A stretch of 19,664 nt of DNA from a bacterium (lineage in GTDB: Bacteria; UBP18; UBA7526). Location of the stretch: contig JAHIPW010000089.1 of assembly GCA_018903055.1 (NCBI GenBank), positions 1-19,664 of the forward strand, written 5' to 3'. The first letter of the stretch is position 1. Every line of letters begins with the position of its first letter. This document shows, piece after piece, positions 1 through 7,284 of the stretch. The notes under the pieces were generated by a model. That model did not search any database, was not told where the DNA came from, and worked only from the letters and a program-made list of their open reading frames with translations. A program made the translations under genes and the position numbers.

Positions 1-69
1 ATAAATAATCCATTTGGAGTCGGTATCAAAACTATTAGAAAAATTACAGAACGATATTTGAGAGTCTAA
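1..69 (+). CDS. 3' end of an upstream gene, product not recognised (partial)
   Basis: Frame 1 is open from the first base and ends at TAA 67-69, encoding the final 22 residues, which begin INNPFGVGIK and end TERYLRV. The mix of basic and hydrophobic residues looks like a real protein C-terminus, and the next downstream bases switch to spacer repeat. Too little is present to name a family. It could also be a chance open stretch at the window edge. Confidence 0.4.
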   Translation: MNNPFGVGIKTIRKITERYLRV

Positions 70-287
70 CGGGGTTTAAGGGTATAGAAACTCGTATCGA
101 GGCTTGAATCTGCCTGTCTGTCGGCAGACAGGGAAGCTCGAGGCTGGATTGTGCTAAAGAAATGAAAGAGAATCGAGTATCGAGCCTCCATACCGAGCAT
201 CGTTACGAGCATCAACAACGACAAACTTTTATTAATGATAAACAGCAGATTTGCAAAAGTTGAGTTAGTTATTAGTGGGGGGTAAGG
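70..287. repeat. Intergenic spacer with 8-bp hairpin and ATCGAG-type words
   Basis: No gene is seen here. A perfect hairpin CCTGTCTG-TCGG-CAGACAGG occupies 113-132. On both sides are degenerate copies of a word like TATCGAG/CTCGAGGCT (about 90-105, 133-147, 172-220) at roughly 10-bp spacing, partly in inverted arrangement. The stretch ends with a G-rich ribosome-binding region (GGGGGGTAAGG, 276-286) for the gene at 288. No T-tract follows the hairpin, so a terminator is not claimed. Confidence 0.55.
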
Positions 288-494
288 ATGGAAAGAGATA
301 CTAAAAAAACTTTAATTGTTTTTGGACTGGGCCTCTTGATCGCTGCTTCAGGATTTCTCTATCTCTGGAGAGGCTCCCTCACTGCTGCCCCCATCCTGAT
401 CATTGGTGGCTATTTAGTCATGATCATTTCTCTTATTCCTTTTAAGGGGGGAAAAAGTAATGAAAAAATATCTGGAGGAAAAGAATTAAAATGA
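288..494 (+). CDS. Small two-helix membrane protein, unrecognised
   Basis: A 68-residue protein with two predicted membrane helices: about residues 8-27 (LIVFGLGLLIAASGFLYLW region) and 33-51 (AAPILIIGGYLVMIISLIP region). A short charged N-terminus and a lysine-rich tail flank them. G-rich sequence just upstream could act as ribosome-binding site. Its stop overlaps the first possible start of the following TPR frame in ATGA (491-494), suggesting one transcript. I do not recognise the family. A short alternative frame starting at ATG 460 with a good AAGGGGGG upstream gives only nine codons and is probably not a gene, though it may be the remains of an older start for the next gene. Confidence 0.6.
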   Translation: MERDTKKTLIVFGLGLLIAASGFLYLWRGSLTAAPILIIGGYLVMIISLIPFKGGKSNEKISGGKELK

Positions 495-625
495 AAAAGG
501 AACCACCCGTTCAGGACTCCGAATGGAGTCCTTTCAGGGTTCCAGAGGAGCGGATTAAACAGATTAAACAGATTTTCAAAGAAAATATTAATCTATGGAA
601 TCTGCCCCGAAGGGATCCCGTTGGG
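491..625 (+). repeat. Spacer-type repeat block read in frame with the TPR gene
   Basis: This block is open in frame with the TPR gene but consists of the same words found in non-coding spacers. A hairpin GGACTCC-GAAT-GGAGTCC lies at 514-531. ACAGATT words (about 557-576) are answered by AATCT words (about 589-604). CCC-GAA-GGG and ATCCC-GTT-GGGAT follow at about 606-627. The 14-mer ACTCCGAATGGAGT (516-529) recurs exactly at 18875-18888 just ahead of mlaF. Translated, it gives a charged, low-conservation-looking leader without a signal peptide. I infer it is an inserted or expanded spacer element rather than a protein domain. Confidence 0.6.
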
Positions 626-2362
626 ATGAAATCTGTGGTTATTATATTGCTTCTTATTTCTTGGTTATTTTATTTTCCTGTAGATAGCTTCTCATTTGAG
701 ATTGAAGAGAAACCATTTACGCCTCCCAAGGAAGAGAAAAGAATCATCCATCCTTTAAGCTATTCCCATTATAGCCTGGGGGTCATCTATGATGAGGAGG
801 GTGATTTCAAGAAGGCCATCAAACAGTATGAGAGGGCTTTAAGGTATGCGCCGGATTCCAGTACCATCCTTACTGCTTTAGGGAAGGATTACCTCAGATT
901 AGGAAAGTTCAAAGAAGCTAAAGAGCTCTTTCGTCAATCCTTATGGACTGATCCCCTTCCCTTCCAGACCCACTTCTTGTTAGGAACCCTATATATCGAG
1001 AAAGGAGAGATAGGGAAAGCAAGGGAATGTTATGAGAGGGCGATAGATCTGGAGCCAGATTATACCGAGGCTCACTTCATTTTGGGGAATCTTTATGCCC
1101 GAAAAGGAGACTTTGAGAGAGCCATAGACTCCTATGAGGAGGTCAGGAGGCTGGAACCGGATTATACAAGTGCCTACTTAAACCTGGCCCTTCTCTATAG
1201 TGGAAAGGGGGAATTCGATAAAGCCATTCATTCTTATAAGAAAATCTTAGAGTTCAATCCAGAATACCTTCCGGCCAACTTAAGCTTGGGCTTCTTATAT
1301 GAATTGAAGGATGAGACGGAGAAAGCAAAGGAGGAATATGCCCAGGTATTGACGAAGGATCCCAAGAATATTACTGCCCGAAACCGCCTGGCCCAGATCT
1401 ACTGCAACCAGAATAAGCTAAAAGAGGCTATTTCCCAGTATGAGAAGATCTTAGAGATAAATCCCGGAGAGATAAGCGTGGCTAAGAGATTGGCCCTAAT
1501 CTACTACTATCAGGGAGAGGTAGATAAGGCCATAGAAGGTTTCCAGAAAGTCCTGAAAATAGCACCAGAGGATGTGAGGGCTCACTACTATCTGGGAGTT
1601 CTATTTGAGGAGAAGAAGGATTACCAGAGAGCAAGAGAGGAATTTAAGAAAGTTATCGATTTAAAGGAAGACTTCTTAGAGGCCTATCTTCACTTAGGTT
1701 ATATCTATAGCGAGACGGGAAAGGAGAGAAAGGCAGTCAGAATCTTCAAGAAGACCACCGAACTGAGGCCAGAGAATGCCCAGGTCTGGTTCTTCCTCGG
1801 CCTGGCCTATCAGGGAATAGAAAATTATGAAAAAGCAATTATCTCTTTCCAGAAGTCCCTCTCCTTGAATCCAGAGGATGGAGCAGTCCACTTCAACCTG
1901 GGAGTATCCTATGATAAAAAGGAAGAGTTTGAGAGGGCAGTAGATAGTTTCCGAAAGGCAATAGAATTAGATCCCAAATTAGCCAATGCCTATAACTACT
2001 TAGGTTATCTCTACATTGAGAGGGGAATAAACCTCGAGGAATCCATGGAATTGGTGGAAAAGGCCTTGAAGATCGAGCCAGAGAATGGGTATTTCCTGGA
2101 TAGCCTGGCCTGGGGTTACTATCAAAAAGGGGATTATGAGAAGGCCTTAGAACTCTTAGAGAAGGCCATGGGTTTTGTCTCTGACGATCCCGTCATCTTC
2201 GACCATCTTGGTGATGCTTATCAGAAGAAGAATCTATTGGAGAAGGCCCTTCATTCCTGGGAGAAGTCTTATAATCTCAATAAGGACAAGAAGGTTAAGA
2301 AGAAGATAAAGAGAGTAAGGAAAGAATTAGAGAGAAAAAGGGAAGTAAAGGAAGGAGAATAA
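626..2362 (+). CDS. Tetratricopeptide repeat protein, probably secreted or membrane-anchored
   Basis: A 578-residue protein when started at ATG 626. It opens MKSVVIILLLISWLFYF, a short basic end and hydrophobic core typical of a signal peptide or N-terminal anchor. About 15 consecutive 34-residue TPR units then run from residue ~45 to ~555, with the classical pattern of G/A, Y, A and P (for example LGxLYxxKGxxxxA, then a helix ending in xPDY or xPEN). The last 25 residues are lysine/arginine-rich. TPR arrays are protein-binding scaffolds, so a role in an envelope assembly complex is likely but unproven. The frame stays open upstream to ATG 491, but that part is spacer repeat (see 491-625). 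An AAGGGA about 10 bases before ATG 626 can serve as ribosome-binding site. ispE follows after a 116-bp spacer; TPR genes next to ispE occur in other diderm bacteria, from memory. Confidence 0.85.
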   Translation: MKSVVIILLLISWLFYFPVDSFSFEIEEKPFTPPKEEKRIIHPLSYSHYSLGVIYDEEGDFKKAIKQYERALRYAPDSSTILTALGKDYLRLGKFKEAKELFRQSLWTDPLPFQTHFLLGTLYIEKGEIGKARECYERAIDLEPDYTEAHFILGNLYARKGDFERAIDSYEEVRRLEPDYTSAYLNLALLYSGKGEFDKAIHSYKKILEFNPEYLPANLSLGFLYELKDETEKAKEEYAQVLTKDPKNITARNRLAQIYCNQNKLKEAISQYEKILEINPGEISVAKRLALIYYYQGEVDKAIEGFQKVLKIAPEDVRAHYYLGVLFEEKKDYQRAREEFKKVIDLKEDFLEAYLHLGYIYSETGKERKAVRIFKKTTELRPENAQVWFFLGLAYQGIENYEKAIISFQKSLSLNPEDGAVHFNLGVSYDKKEEFERAVDSFRKAIELDPKLANAYNYLGYLYIERGINLEESMELVEKALKIEPENGYFLDSLAWGYYQKGDYEKALELLEKAMGFVSDDPVIFDHLGDAYQKKNLLEKALHSWEKSYNLNKDKKVKKKIKRVRKELERKREVKEGE

Positions 2363-2478
2363 GCTATCGAGATACCAAGCTATTCCCTCGATCCTGAGGA
2401 TCTCGGGATCCGAAGGGCAAGAATACAAAAACTTGATTGCTCGATCGCTTGACAGCTAAGTTCAATCATCAAAGCAGA
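2363..2478. repeat. Spacer with nested GATCC palindromes
   Basis: The stretch between the TPR gene and ispE contains GATCC-TGA-GGATC (2390-2402) followed at once by TCGGGATCCGAAGGG (2403-2417), plus ATCGAGAT/CTCGAT words. The frame of ispE stays open into it (from TTG 2437), but that extension resembles spacer rather than protein. Confidence 0.5.
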
Positions 2479-3342
2479 ATGAAAAAACTTTTTTTAAAAT
2501 CGCCAGCCAAGGTAAATCTTTTCTTGGAGGTCCTGGGAAAGAGAGAAGACGGCTACCATAACGTAGAAACCGTTTTAGAAACAGTAGACCTCTTCGATGT
2601 TATCAGCCTAAAGGAGTTGAAAGAAGGGATAGAAATTAAAAGTAACCTTCCCGAATTGCCTTTAGGGAAAGAAAACCTGGCCTACCAGGCAGCTTTTCTC
2701 TTAAAAAAGAGATTGGGACTAAAGAAAGGAATCCAGCTCACAATTAATAAGAGAATCCCCCTGGCCAGTGGCCTGGGAGGGGGCTCTAGTAATGGGGCGA
2801 GCGTTCTTCTGGGATTGAATAAATTATGGGATCTAGACCTAAGTTATGAAAAATTACTCGGCCTTGCTCGCGAGATAGGGGCAGATGTTCCTTTCTTTTT
2901 AAGGAAAGGAAGGGCATTGGGTAGGGGGAGAGGAGATGAACTTTGGCCCCTTCCTCAAAGCCCGACTCTTTACTTTGTTCTCATCTTTCCTGGTTTTGAG
3001 ATCTCTGCGGAGTGGGCCTACAAGAACCTGAAGGGGAACTTGACAAAAGAGAGACAAAGTATTAAAATGATTTTGTCTGCCCTGAAATCTGGCAAGATAG
3101 AGAAAATAGGTAATAGCTTATATAATAGGTTAGAAGAAGCAGTCATTCCCAGGCATCCCTTGATCGCCAGGATAAAGGAGAGGCTTCTGGAATTGGGTGC
3201 TTGTGGAGCTTTAATGAGTGGCTCTGGCTCCTCAGTCTTCGGTCTGGTAGAAGACGGTAAAAGAGCAAAAAAGATTTATAATAAGATAAAGAAGGATTTT
3301 AAAAAAATCTTTCTTTTGAAATCTTTTAAACAGCTTGCATAA
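2479..3342 (+). CDS. ispE: 4-diphosphocytidyl-2-C-methyl-D-erythritol kinase
   Basis: This cytosolic GHMP kinase phosphorylates CDP-methylerythritol with ATP in the MEP (non-mevalonate) isoprenoid pathway. At 287 residues it is the usual family length. Motif 1, KSPAKVNLFLEV, is at residues 7-18 with the catalytic lysine at 11. The ATP-binding glycine-rich loop, PLASGLGGGSSNGA, is at 94-107. The catalytic aspartate lies in GADVPFF (136). Motif 3, ALMSGSGSS, is near residues 244-252. The start at ATG 2479 gives the canonical MKKLFLKSPAKVN opening; the frame runs upstream to TTG 2437, but only through spacer. No strong Shine-Dalgarno precedes it. spoVG follows after 19 bp. The 3' end is more A-rich than the rest, giving a lysine/phenylalanine-rich tail. 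Confidence 0.95.
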   Translation: MKKLFLKSPAKVNLFLEVLGKREDGYHNVETVLETVDLFDVISLKELKEGIEIKSNLPELPLGKENLAYQAAFLLKKRLGLKKGIQLTINKRIPLASGLGGGSSNGASVLLGLNKLWDLDLSYEKLLGLAREIGADVPFFLRKGRALGRGRGDELWPLPQSPTLYFVLIFPGFEISAEWAYKNLKGNLTKERQSIKMILSALKSGKIEKIGNSLYNRLEEAVIPRHPLIARIKERLLELGACGALMSGSGSSVFGLVEDGKRAKKIYNKIKKDFKKIFLLKSFKQLA

Positions 3343-3361
3343 GAAAGGTGGTGAGCAGTAG

Positions 3362-3742
3362 ATGGAAATCACGGAAATACGCATCAGACTCAGGGATGAG
3401 GAGAAGTTGAAGGCCTTTGCTTCCATCGTTTTCGATGGTTGCTTCGTGGTGAGAGGTCTGAAGGTGATCAATGGCATAAGGGGACTTTTTGTCTCTATGC
3501 CCTCTCGCAGGCTACCAGATGGAAGCTTCAAGGATATCGCCCATCCTCTGAACAACGAGACTCGGAGGATGATTGAAGAGAAGGTCATCGGAAAGTACCA
3601 AGAAGAGCTCGCCTCTCAGGGAGCAGTTCCAGAGGCAGTGGTTCCGGAAGAGCCCAAGGTCTACGAGGAGACCCCTGAAGTGAGAGAGGGGGTAGAAGGA
3701 ATTACTCCTGAGGAACCCAAGAAGCCCGAAGAGAAGGAGTAA
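3362..3742 (+). CDS. spoVG: SpoVG family RNA/DNA-binding regulator with acidic tail
   Basis: A 126-residue member of the SpoVG family, known from Firmicutes as a nucleic-acid-binding regulator but widespread in non-sporulating bacteria. The conserved core spans residues 1-85: the opening MEITEIRIRL, then FDGCFVVRGLKVINGIRGLFVSMP (about 24-47) and the RRLPDGSFKDIAHPLN segment that is diagnostic for the family. The remaining ~40 residues form an acidic Glu/Pro-rich tail (VPEEPKVYEE through PEEKE). A good ribosome-binding site, AAAGGTGGTGAG, lies shortly upstream. It sits 19 bp after ispE; ispE-spoVG-glmU-prs is a recurrent order in many bacteria, supporting the call. Nothing here indicates sporulation. 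Confidence 0.93.
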   Translation: MEITEIRIRLRDEEKLKAFASIVFDGCFVVRGLKVINGIRGLFVSMPSRRLPDGSFKDIAHPLNNETRRMIEEKVIGKYQEELASQGAVPEAVVPEEPKVYEETPEVREGVEGITPEEPKKPEEKE

Positions 3743-3771
3743 AAAGATTTCTAAAAGAGTCAGAAATCTTT
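3743..3771 (+). repeat. 10-bp perfect hairpin between spoVG and tRNA-Gln
   Basis: AAAGATTTCT (3743-3752) and AGAAATCTTT (3762-3771) form a perfect stem with a 9-nt loop. It begins directly at the spoVG stop codon and ends 6 nt before the tRNA. There is no following run of T, so it is not a standard intrinsic terminator. It may instead mark a processing site that separates mRNA and tRNA, or protect the spoVG 3' end. Confidence 0.5.
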
Positions 3772-3777
3772 AAGAGT

Positions 3778-3848
3778 TGCCGGGTGGTCTAATGGTAGGA
3801 CACGGGCCTTTGGAGCCCGGTGTGGTGGTTCGATCCCATCCCCGGCAG
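3778..3848 (+). tRNA. tRNA-Gln (anticodon UUG)
   Basis: A complete cloverleaf can be drawn. Acceptor stem TGCCGGG (3778-3784) pairs with CCCGGCA (3841-3847). The D arm is GTCT-loop-GGAC (3787-3801). The anticodon stem CGGGC/GCCCG (3803-3807 with 3815-3819) encloses loop CTTTGGA, with anticodon TTG at 3810-3812. The T arm GGTGG-TTCGATC-CCATC (3824-3840) has one G-T pair. The discriminator is G 3848. The 3' CCA is not encoded (next bases CTA), so it must be added by a CCA-adding enzyme. TTG reads glutamine CAA/CAG codons. Confidence 0.96.
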
Positions 3849-3967
3849 CTAAACGCAGATTGCCGCAGATAACAACGCAGATGACCGCAGATAATAATCA
3901 GCGGCAATCAGCGTCTGAATACCCACGCAGTAAGCAATACAAAAGAATCTGCGTTGAGGAGTAAGAG
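3849..3967. repeat. Palindromic spacer of CGCAGAT words before glmU
   Basis: Words like ACGCAGAT and CCGCAGAT repeat at about 10-bp spacing (3853-3895), then reappear as complement. AACGCAGATT (3852-3861) pairs perfectly with AATCTGCGTT (3946-3955). ATTGCCGCAGAT (3859-3870) pairs 11/12 with ATCAGCGGCAAT (3897-3908). The outer right arm is followed immediately by the GAGGAG ribosome-binding site (3956-3961) of glmU. No T-run or promoter is evident. Confidence 0.75.
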
Positions 3968-5341
3968 ATGAAAGATATGGTAGCCATTATCCTGGCAGCA
4001 GGTGAAGGGACTCGGATGAAGTCCGGATTGCCCAAGGTCTTGCACCAGGTCTGTGGCAAGCCCATGATAGAGTATGTCATCGATAGATTAGAAGAGCTGA
4101 ACATAGACAAGAAGATAGTCATCATTGGATATAAAGGAAACCTGGTTAAGGAGACCCTGGGTAAAAAGGTAGATTACATCTGGCAGAAGGAGCAACTGGG
4201 CACCGGCCATGCCTTGGCGCAGTGTAGAGAAATCCTCGCTAAATTTAAAGGGGACCTTCTGGTTCTGAGCGGAGATACTCCTCTCTTGACTACCCAGACC
4301 TTGAAGAGATTGATTGAGGTCCAAAGAGAGAAGAATGCCTTAGCTACTATTCTTACTGCTATTTTAAAGCCTCCTACAGGATATGGGAGGGTCGTCAGGC
4401 ATGGGGATGGAACTATCCGTAAGATAGTGGAGGAAGAGGACGCCACAATAATTGAGCTGGCTAATGAGGAAGTTAATGCCGGGACTTATTGTTTTAAAAA
4501 GGAAGCTATCTTCCAGGCCTTAGAGAAGATAAGGCCGGAAAATGTTCAGGAGGAATATTACCTAACAGATGCCATTGAGGTTTTGACCAGGAAGGGCCAT
4601 AGGGTAGAGGCTTGCACTACAGATGAGGCAGATGAGATCATTGGGATTAACTCCCGCAAGGATCTATCCCTGGCCACTAAGATTATGAGGGAGCATATCT
4701 TAGATAGGCTCATGCTTAATGGGGTGACCATTATCGATCCTCTGACTACCACCATTGATCGGGAAGTGGAGATTGGTCGGGATACCATCATCTATCCCTT
4801 CACCATAGTTGAAGGAAAGACGAAGATCGGCCAGGATTGTATCATCGGCCCTGCGGTTCAGATAAAGGATAGTAAGATAGCCCACAAAGTAGAGATTAAG
4901 AACTCAAGTGTCCAGAATAGTATCATAGAATCAGAGGCTAGGATCGGTCCCTATGCCCACCTGAGGCCGGAGAGTAGAATCGGGAAGAAAGCCAAGATCG
5001 GGAACTTTGTAGAGATAAAGAAGTCCACTATTGGAAAAGAATCCAAGGTGTCTCATATGTCCTATATCGGGGATGCTACCCTGGGAGAAAATATCAATAT
5101 TGGGGCGGGAACCATCACCTGTAACTACGATGGCTTTAAAAAGTACCCCACATATATTGAGGATAAAGTATTCGTGGGAAGCAATACCAACTTTATTGCT
5201 CCAGTTAAAATTGGAAAGGGAGCGGTGATTGGAGCCGGCTCCACCATTACCGAAGATGTTCCTCCCTATGCCTTAGCCATTGCTCGGGGAAGACAGCGGA
5301 ATATAAAAGGCTGGGCAAAGAAAAAAACACAGAGAAAGTGA
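3968..5341 (+). CDS. glmU: Bifunctional UDP-GlcNAc pyrophosphorylase / glucosamine-1-phosphate acetyltransferase
   Basis: This cytosolic enzyme acetylates glucosamine-1-phosphate and then couples GlcNAc-1-P to UTP, giving UDP-GlcNAc for peptidoglycan and lipopolysaccharide. At 457 residues it has the normal two-domain length. The N-terminal nucleotidyltransferase domain shows LAAGEGTRM (9-17) with the nucleotide-binding GLPKVLHQV following, and the metal-site motif SGDTPLL near residue 100. From about residue 250 the sequence becomes hexapeptide repeats of a left-handed beta helix (IGxxxxI periodicity). The acetyltransferase catalytic histidine is in KVSHMSYIGDA, at residue 363, the same number as in E. 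coli. NIGAGTITCNYDG is also intact. Start ATG 3968 has GAGGAG 6 nt upstream. prs follows after a 154-bp spacer. Confidence 0.97.
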   Translation: MKDMVAIILAAGEGTRMKSGLPKVLHQVCGKPMIEYVIDRLEELNIDKKIVIIGYKGNLVKETLGKKVDYIWQKEQLGTGHALAQCREILAKFKGDLLVLSGDTPLLTTQTLKRLIEVQREKNALATILTAILKPPTGYGRVVRHGDGTIRKIVEEEDATIIELANEEVNAGTYCFKKEAIFQALEKIRPENVQEEYYLTDAIEVLTRKGHRVEACTTDEADEIIGINSRKDLSLATKIMREHILDRLMLNGVTIIDPLTTTIDREVEIGRDTIIYPFTIVEGKTKIGQDCIIGPAVQIKDSKIAHKVEIKNSSVQNSIIESEARIGPYAHLRPESRIGKKAKIGNFVEIKKSTIGKESKVSHMSYIGDATLGENINIGAGTITCNYDGFKKYPTYIEDKVFVGSNTNFIAPVKIGKGAVIGAGSTITEDVPPYALAIARGRQRNIKGWAKKKTQRK

Positions 5342-5495
5342 GCAGGCGTGCAGGTGGGAAAGTGAGACGGAGAAACGGGGACACGGGGAAACGGAGCGAA
5401 ATCGATAGTCCATAGTCCGTAATTAATAGTCGGTTGTTTTCTCATTTTTACTTTTTACTTGTTAATTGTTAATTCCGACCGAAGGGAGGTAAGGG
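5342..5495. repeat. Spacer with GAAACGGGGAC-type and ATAGTCC words
   Basis: The first half carries GAGCAGGCGTGCAGGTGGG (5341-5359), related to GAGCAGGTGAGCAGGTGAG in the alr-mlaE spacer (17919-17937). It is followed by GAAACGGGGACACGGGG-type tandem words (5372-5397). The second half has ATAGTCC/ATAGTCG words (5406-5442), then CATTTTTACTTTTTACTTGTTAATTGTTAA. It ends in CCGACCGAAGGGAGGTAAGGG, which supplies the ribosome-binding site of prs. A clear full-length palindrome is not visible here. Confidence 0.5.
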
Positions 5496-6425
5496 ATGAA
5501 GAATAAGTTAAAGGTCTTGACAGGAAATGCCAATCCAGAATTAGCAAAGGAGATCTGTAAGTATCTTAAGATTTCTTTAGGCAAGGCAAAGGTGACCCAG
5601 TTTCCGGATGGGGAGATCTATGTCAAGATACTGGAGAATATAAGGGGAAAGGATGTCTTCATCATCCAGCCTACCTGTCCTCCAGTGAATAAGAACCTGA
5701 TGGAGCTTCTCCTTATGATCGATGCTGCCCAGAGGGCGTCTGCGGAGAGGATTACCGCCGTTCTACCTTACTATGGATATGCCCGGCAGGATAGGAAGGT
5801 GGAGCCAAGGGTTTCTATCGCGGCCAAACTGGTGGCCAATCTCATTGCCCGTTCTGGTGCCCATAGGGTGCTCACTATGGACCTCCATGCTGCCCAGATA
5901 CAGTCCTTCTTCGATATCCCGGTAGATCACCTATTCGCTACCCCAACCATCTGCAGATACTTCAAGAAGAAGAAATTCGTTGTCGTTGCTCCCGATGCTG
6001 GTGGGGTAGCCCGGGCGAGGTTCTATGCCAAGAGATTAGGGGTTCCCTTAGCCATTATCGACAAGAGAAGAGATTTAACCGGGAAGACGACAGTGATGAA
6101 TGTCATTGGTGAGGTAAAGGGTAAGAACCTGGTCATTGTCGACGACATCATAGATACCGCCGGGACTTTGATACAGGCGGTGAGAGCCTTGAAAAATAAG
6201 GGGGCAAAGGAGATCTCCGCTGCCTGCACCCATGGGGTCTTCTCTCCTCCGGCAACAAAGATATTGAAAGATAAGATAATTAAGGAAGTAATAATTACCA
6301 ATTCCATTTCTCTGCCTAAGGAAAAGAGGCTCAAGAAAATAAAAGTTCTCTCTGTTGCCCCCCTACTGGGAGAAGCAATAAAGAGGATCTACAAGGGAGA
6401 GTCGGTAAGCTCCTTATTTGATTAG
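5496..6425 (+). CDS. prs: Ribose-phosphate pyrophosphokinase (PRPP synthase)
   Basis: Transfers pyrophosphate from ATP to ribose-5-phosphate, making PRPP for purine, pyrimidine, histidine and NAD synthesis in the cytosol. At 309 residues it has the standard class I length. Features in order: LTGNANPELA near the N-terminus, FPDGEIYVKI (about 39-48), PYYGYARQDRK (about 92-102), the metal-site DLHA (129-132), VVAPDAGG, the flexible-loop region KRRDLTGK, and the PRPP-binding loop DDIIDTAGT (216-224). Ribosome-binding site GGGAGGTAAGG precedes ATG 5496. It is followed by rplY and pth, a gene order shared with many bacteria. The 3' end is followed at once by palindromic spacer. Confidence 0.97.
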   Translation: MKNKLKVLTGNANPELAKEICKYLKISLGKAKVTQFPDGEIYVKILENIRGKDVFIIQPTCPPVNKNLMELLLMIDAAQRASAERITAVLPYYGYARQDRKVEPRVSIAAKLVANLIARSGAHRVLTMDLHAAQIQSFFDIPVDHLFATPTICRYFKKKKFVVVAPDAGGVARARFYAKRLGVPLAIIDKRRDLTGKTTVMNVIGEVKGKNLVIVDDIIDTAGTLIQAVRALKNKGAKEISAACTHGVFSPPATKILKDKIIKEVIITNSISLPKEKRLKKIKVLSVAPLLGEAIKRIYKGESVSSLFD

Positions 6426-6558
6426 ACACAGATAGATTTGTATAAGTTAATAACGGTTAATAACAGTTAAAAACAGTTAAAATCGGTTACATTAAAGAAG
6501 GCAACTGATGTTAACCGTTGTTAACCGATAGTAACTGATATTAACCGAGAGGTAAAGA
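6426..6558. repeat. Palindromic spacer of GTTAAC words in exact 10-nt register
   Basis: The left arm 6445-6489 is built of 10-nt blocks such as TAACGGTTAA, TAACAGTTAA and AAACAGTTAA. The right arm 6511-6550 is TTAACCGTTG, TTAACCGATA, GTAACTGATA and TTAACCGAGA, the complement of the left type in the same 10-nt phase. The middle (6490-6510) does not pair. The right arm runs directly into the GAGAGG ribosome-binding site of rplY. A 23-nt piece (6503-6525) is the exact reverse complement of 12960-12982. Confidence 0.85.
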
Positions 6559-7284
6559 ATGGAGAAAGTAAATTTAGAAGCTAAAATAAGAGAAAAGGTA
6601 GGCAAAGGCTCCTCGGGAAGGCTGAGGAGAACCGGCTATATTCCAGCCGTCCTCTATGGAGAGAAAGAGGAACCTCAACCCCTGATTGTGAATACTAAGG
6701 ACCTGGAGAAGGCCCTCTCTACTGAGGCGGGAGAGAACGTCATTATCTCTCTAAAGGTAGGAGATAGGCCGAGGACAGTCATTGTAAAGGAGCTGCAGAC
6801 CGATCCCGTAAGGGGAGACCTTTTACATGTCGACCTCTGTCAGATATCCCTGAGAGAGAAGTTAAAGGCCGCAGTTCCTATTGAGGTGAGGGGAGAGGCT
6901 CCCGGGGTGAAGGAGGGAGGAATACTCCAGTATAGATTGAGGGAGATAGAGGTGGAGTGTCTTCCCACTGAGATTCCAGAATCTATTCCTGTTGATATTG
7001 GGGGCTTAGGGATCGGAGACTCCTTACATATCAAGGATTTGAAAATAACTGGGGATATTAAGATATTGATGGATAAAGAAGAGACGGTGGTCTCCATCGT
7101 TCCTCCGACAGTAGAAGAGGTTGCTCCACCCACACCAGAGGAGGTGGTGACCGAACCTGAGGTCATCGGAGAGGAGAAAGAGGTACCACCAAAGGAAGTA
7201 GGGGAGGCAAAGGAGGCCAAGCCTCCTGCTAAGGAAGAGAAGAAATCGGAGAAAGCACCAAAGGCAAAAGAAAAGAAGAAATGA
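6559..7284 (+). CDS. rplY: 50S ribosomal protein L25 / general stress protein Ctc, with long charged tail
   Basis: Binds 5S rRNA in the large ribosomal subunit. The 241 residues comprise an N-terminal L25 domain (1-90, beginning MEKVNLEAKIREKVGKGSSG, with RRTGYIPAVLYG at about 23-34), the C-terminal TL5-type beta domain (about 95-180, with QISLREKLKAAVPIEVRGEAPGV at its start) and a tail of about 55 residues. The tail is first Pro/Glu-rich (PPTVEEVAPPTPEEVV) and then Lys/Glu-rich, ending AKEKKK. Such tails are variable in the Ctc branch. Start ATG 6559 follows GAGAGG. The stop overlaps the pth start by 4 bp (ATGA, 7281-7284), so translation is probably coupled. Confidence 0.95.
   Translation: MEKVNLEAKIREKVGKGSSGRLRRTGYIPAVLYGEKEEPQPLIVNTKDLEKALSTEAGENVIISLKVGDRPRTVIVKELQTDPVRGDLLHVDLCQISLREKLKAAVPIEVRGEAPGVKEGGILQYRLREIEVECLPTEIPESIPVDIGGLGIGDSLHIKDLKITGDIKILMDKEETVVSIVPPTVEEVAPPTPEEVVTEPEVIGEEKEVPPKEVGEAKEAKPPAKEEKKSEKAPKAKEKKK

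Noticed and set aside
113-132. Intrinsic terminator after the upstream gene
   Set aside because: The hairpin is good, but there is no downstream T-run; it is better described as a repeat hairpin.
2437-2478. Longer ispE from TTG 2437
   Set aside because: The added 14 residues come from spacer sequence, and the family begins at the KSPAKVN region only a few residues after ATG 2479.
3362-3742. Evidence of sporulation from spoVG
   Set aside because: SpoVG occurs in many non-sporulating bacteria, and no other sporulation gene is in the window.
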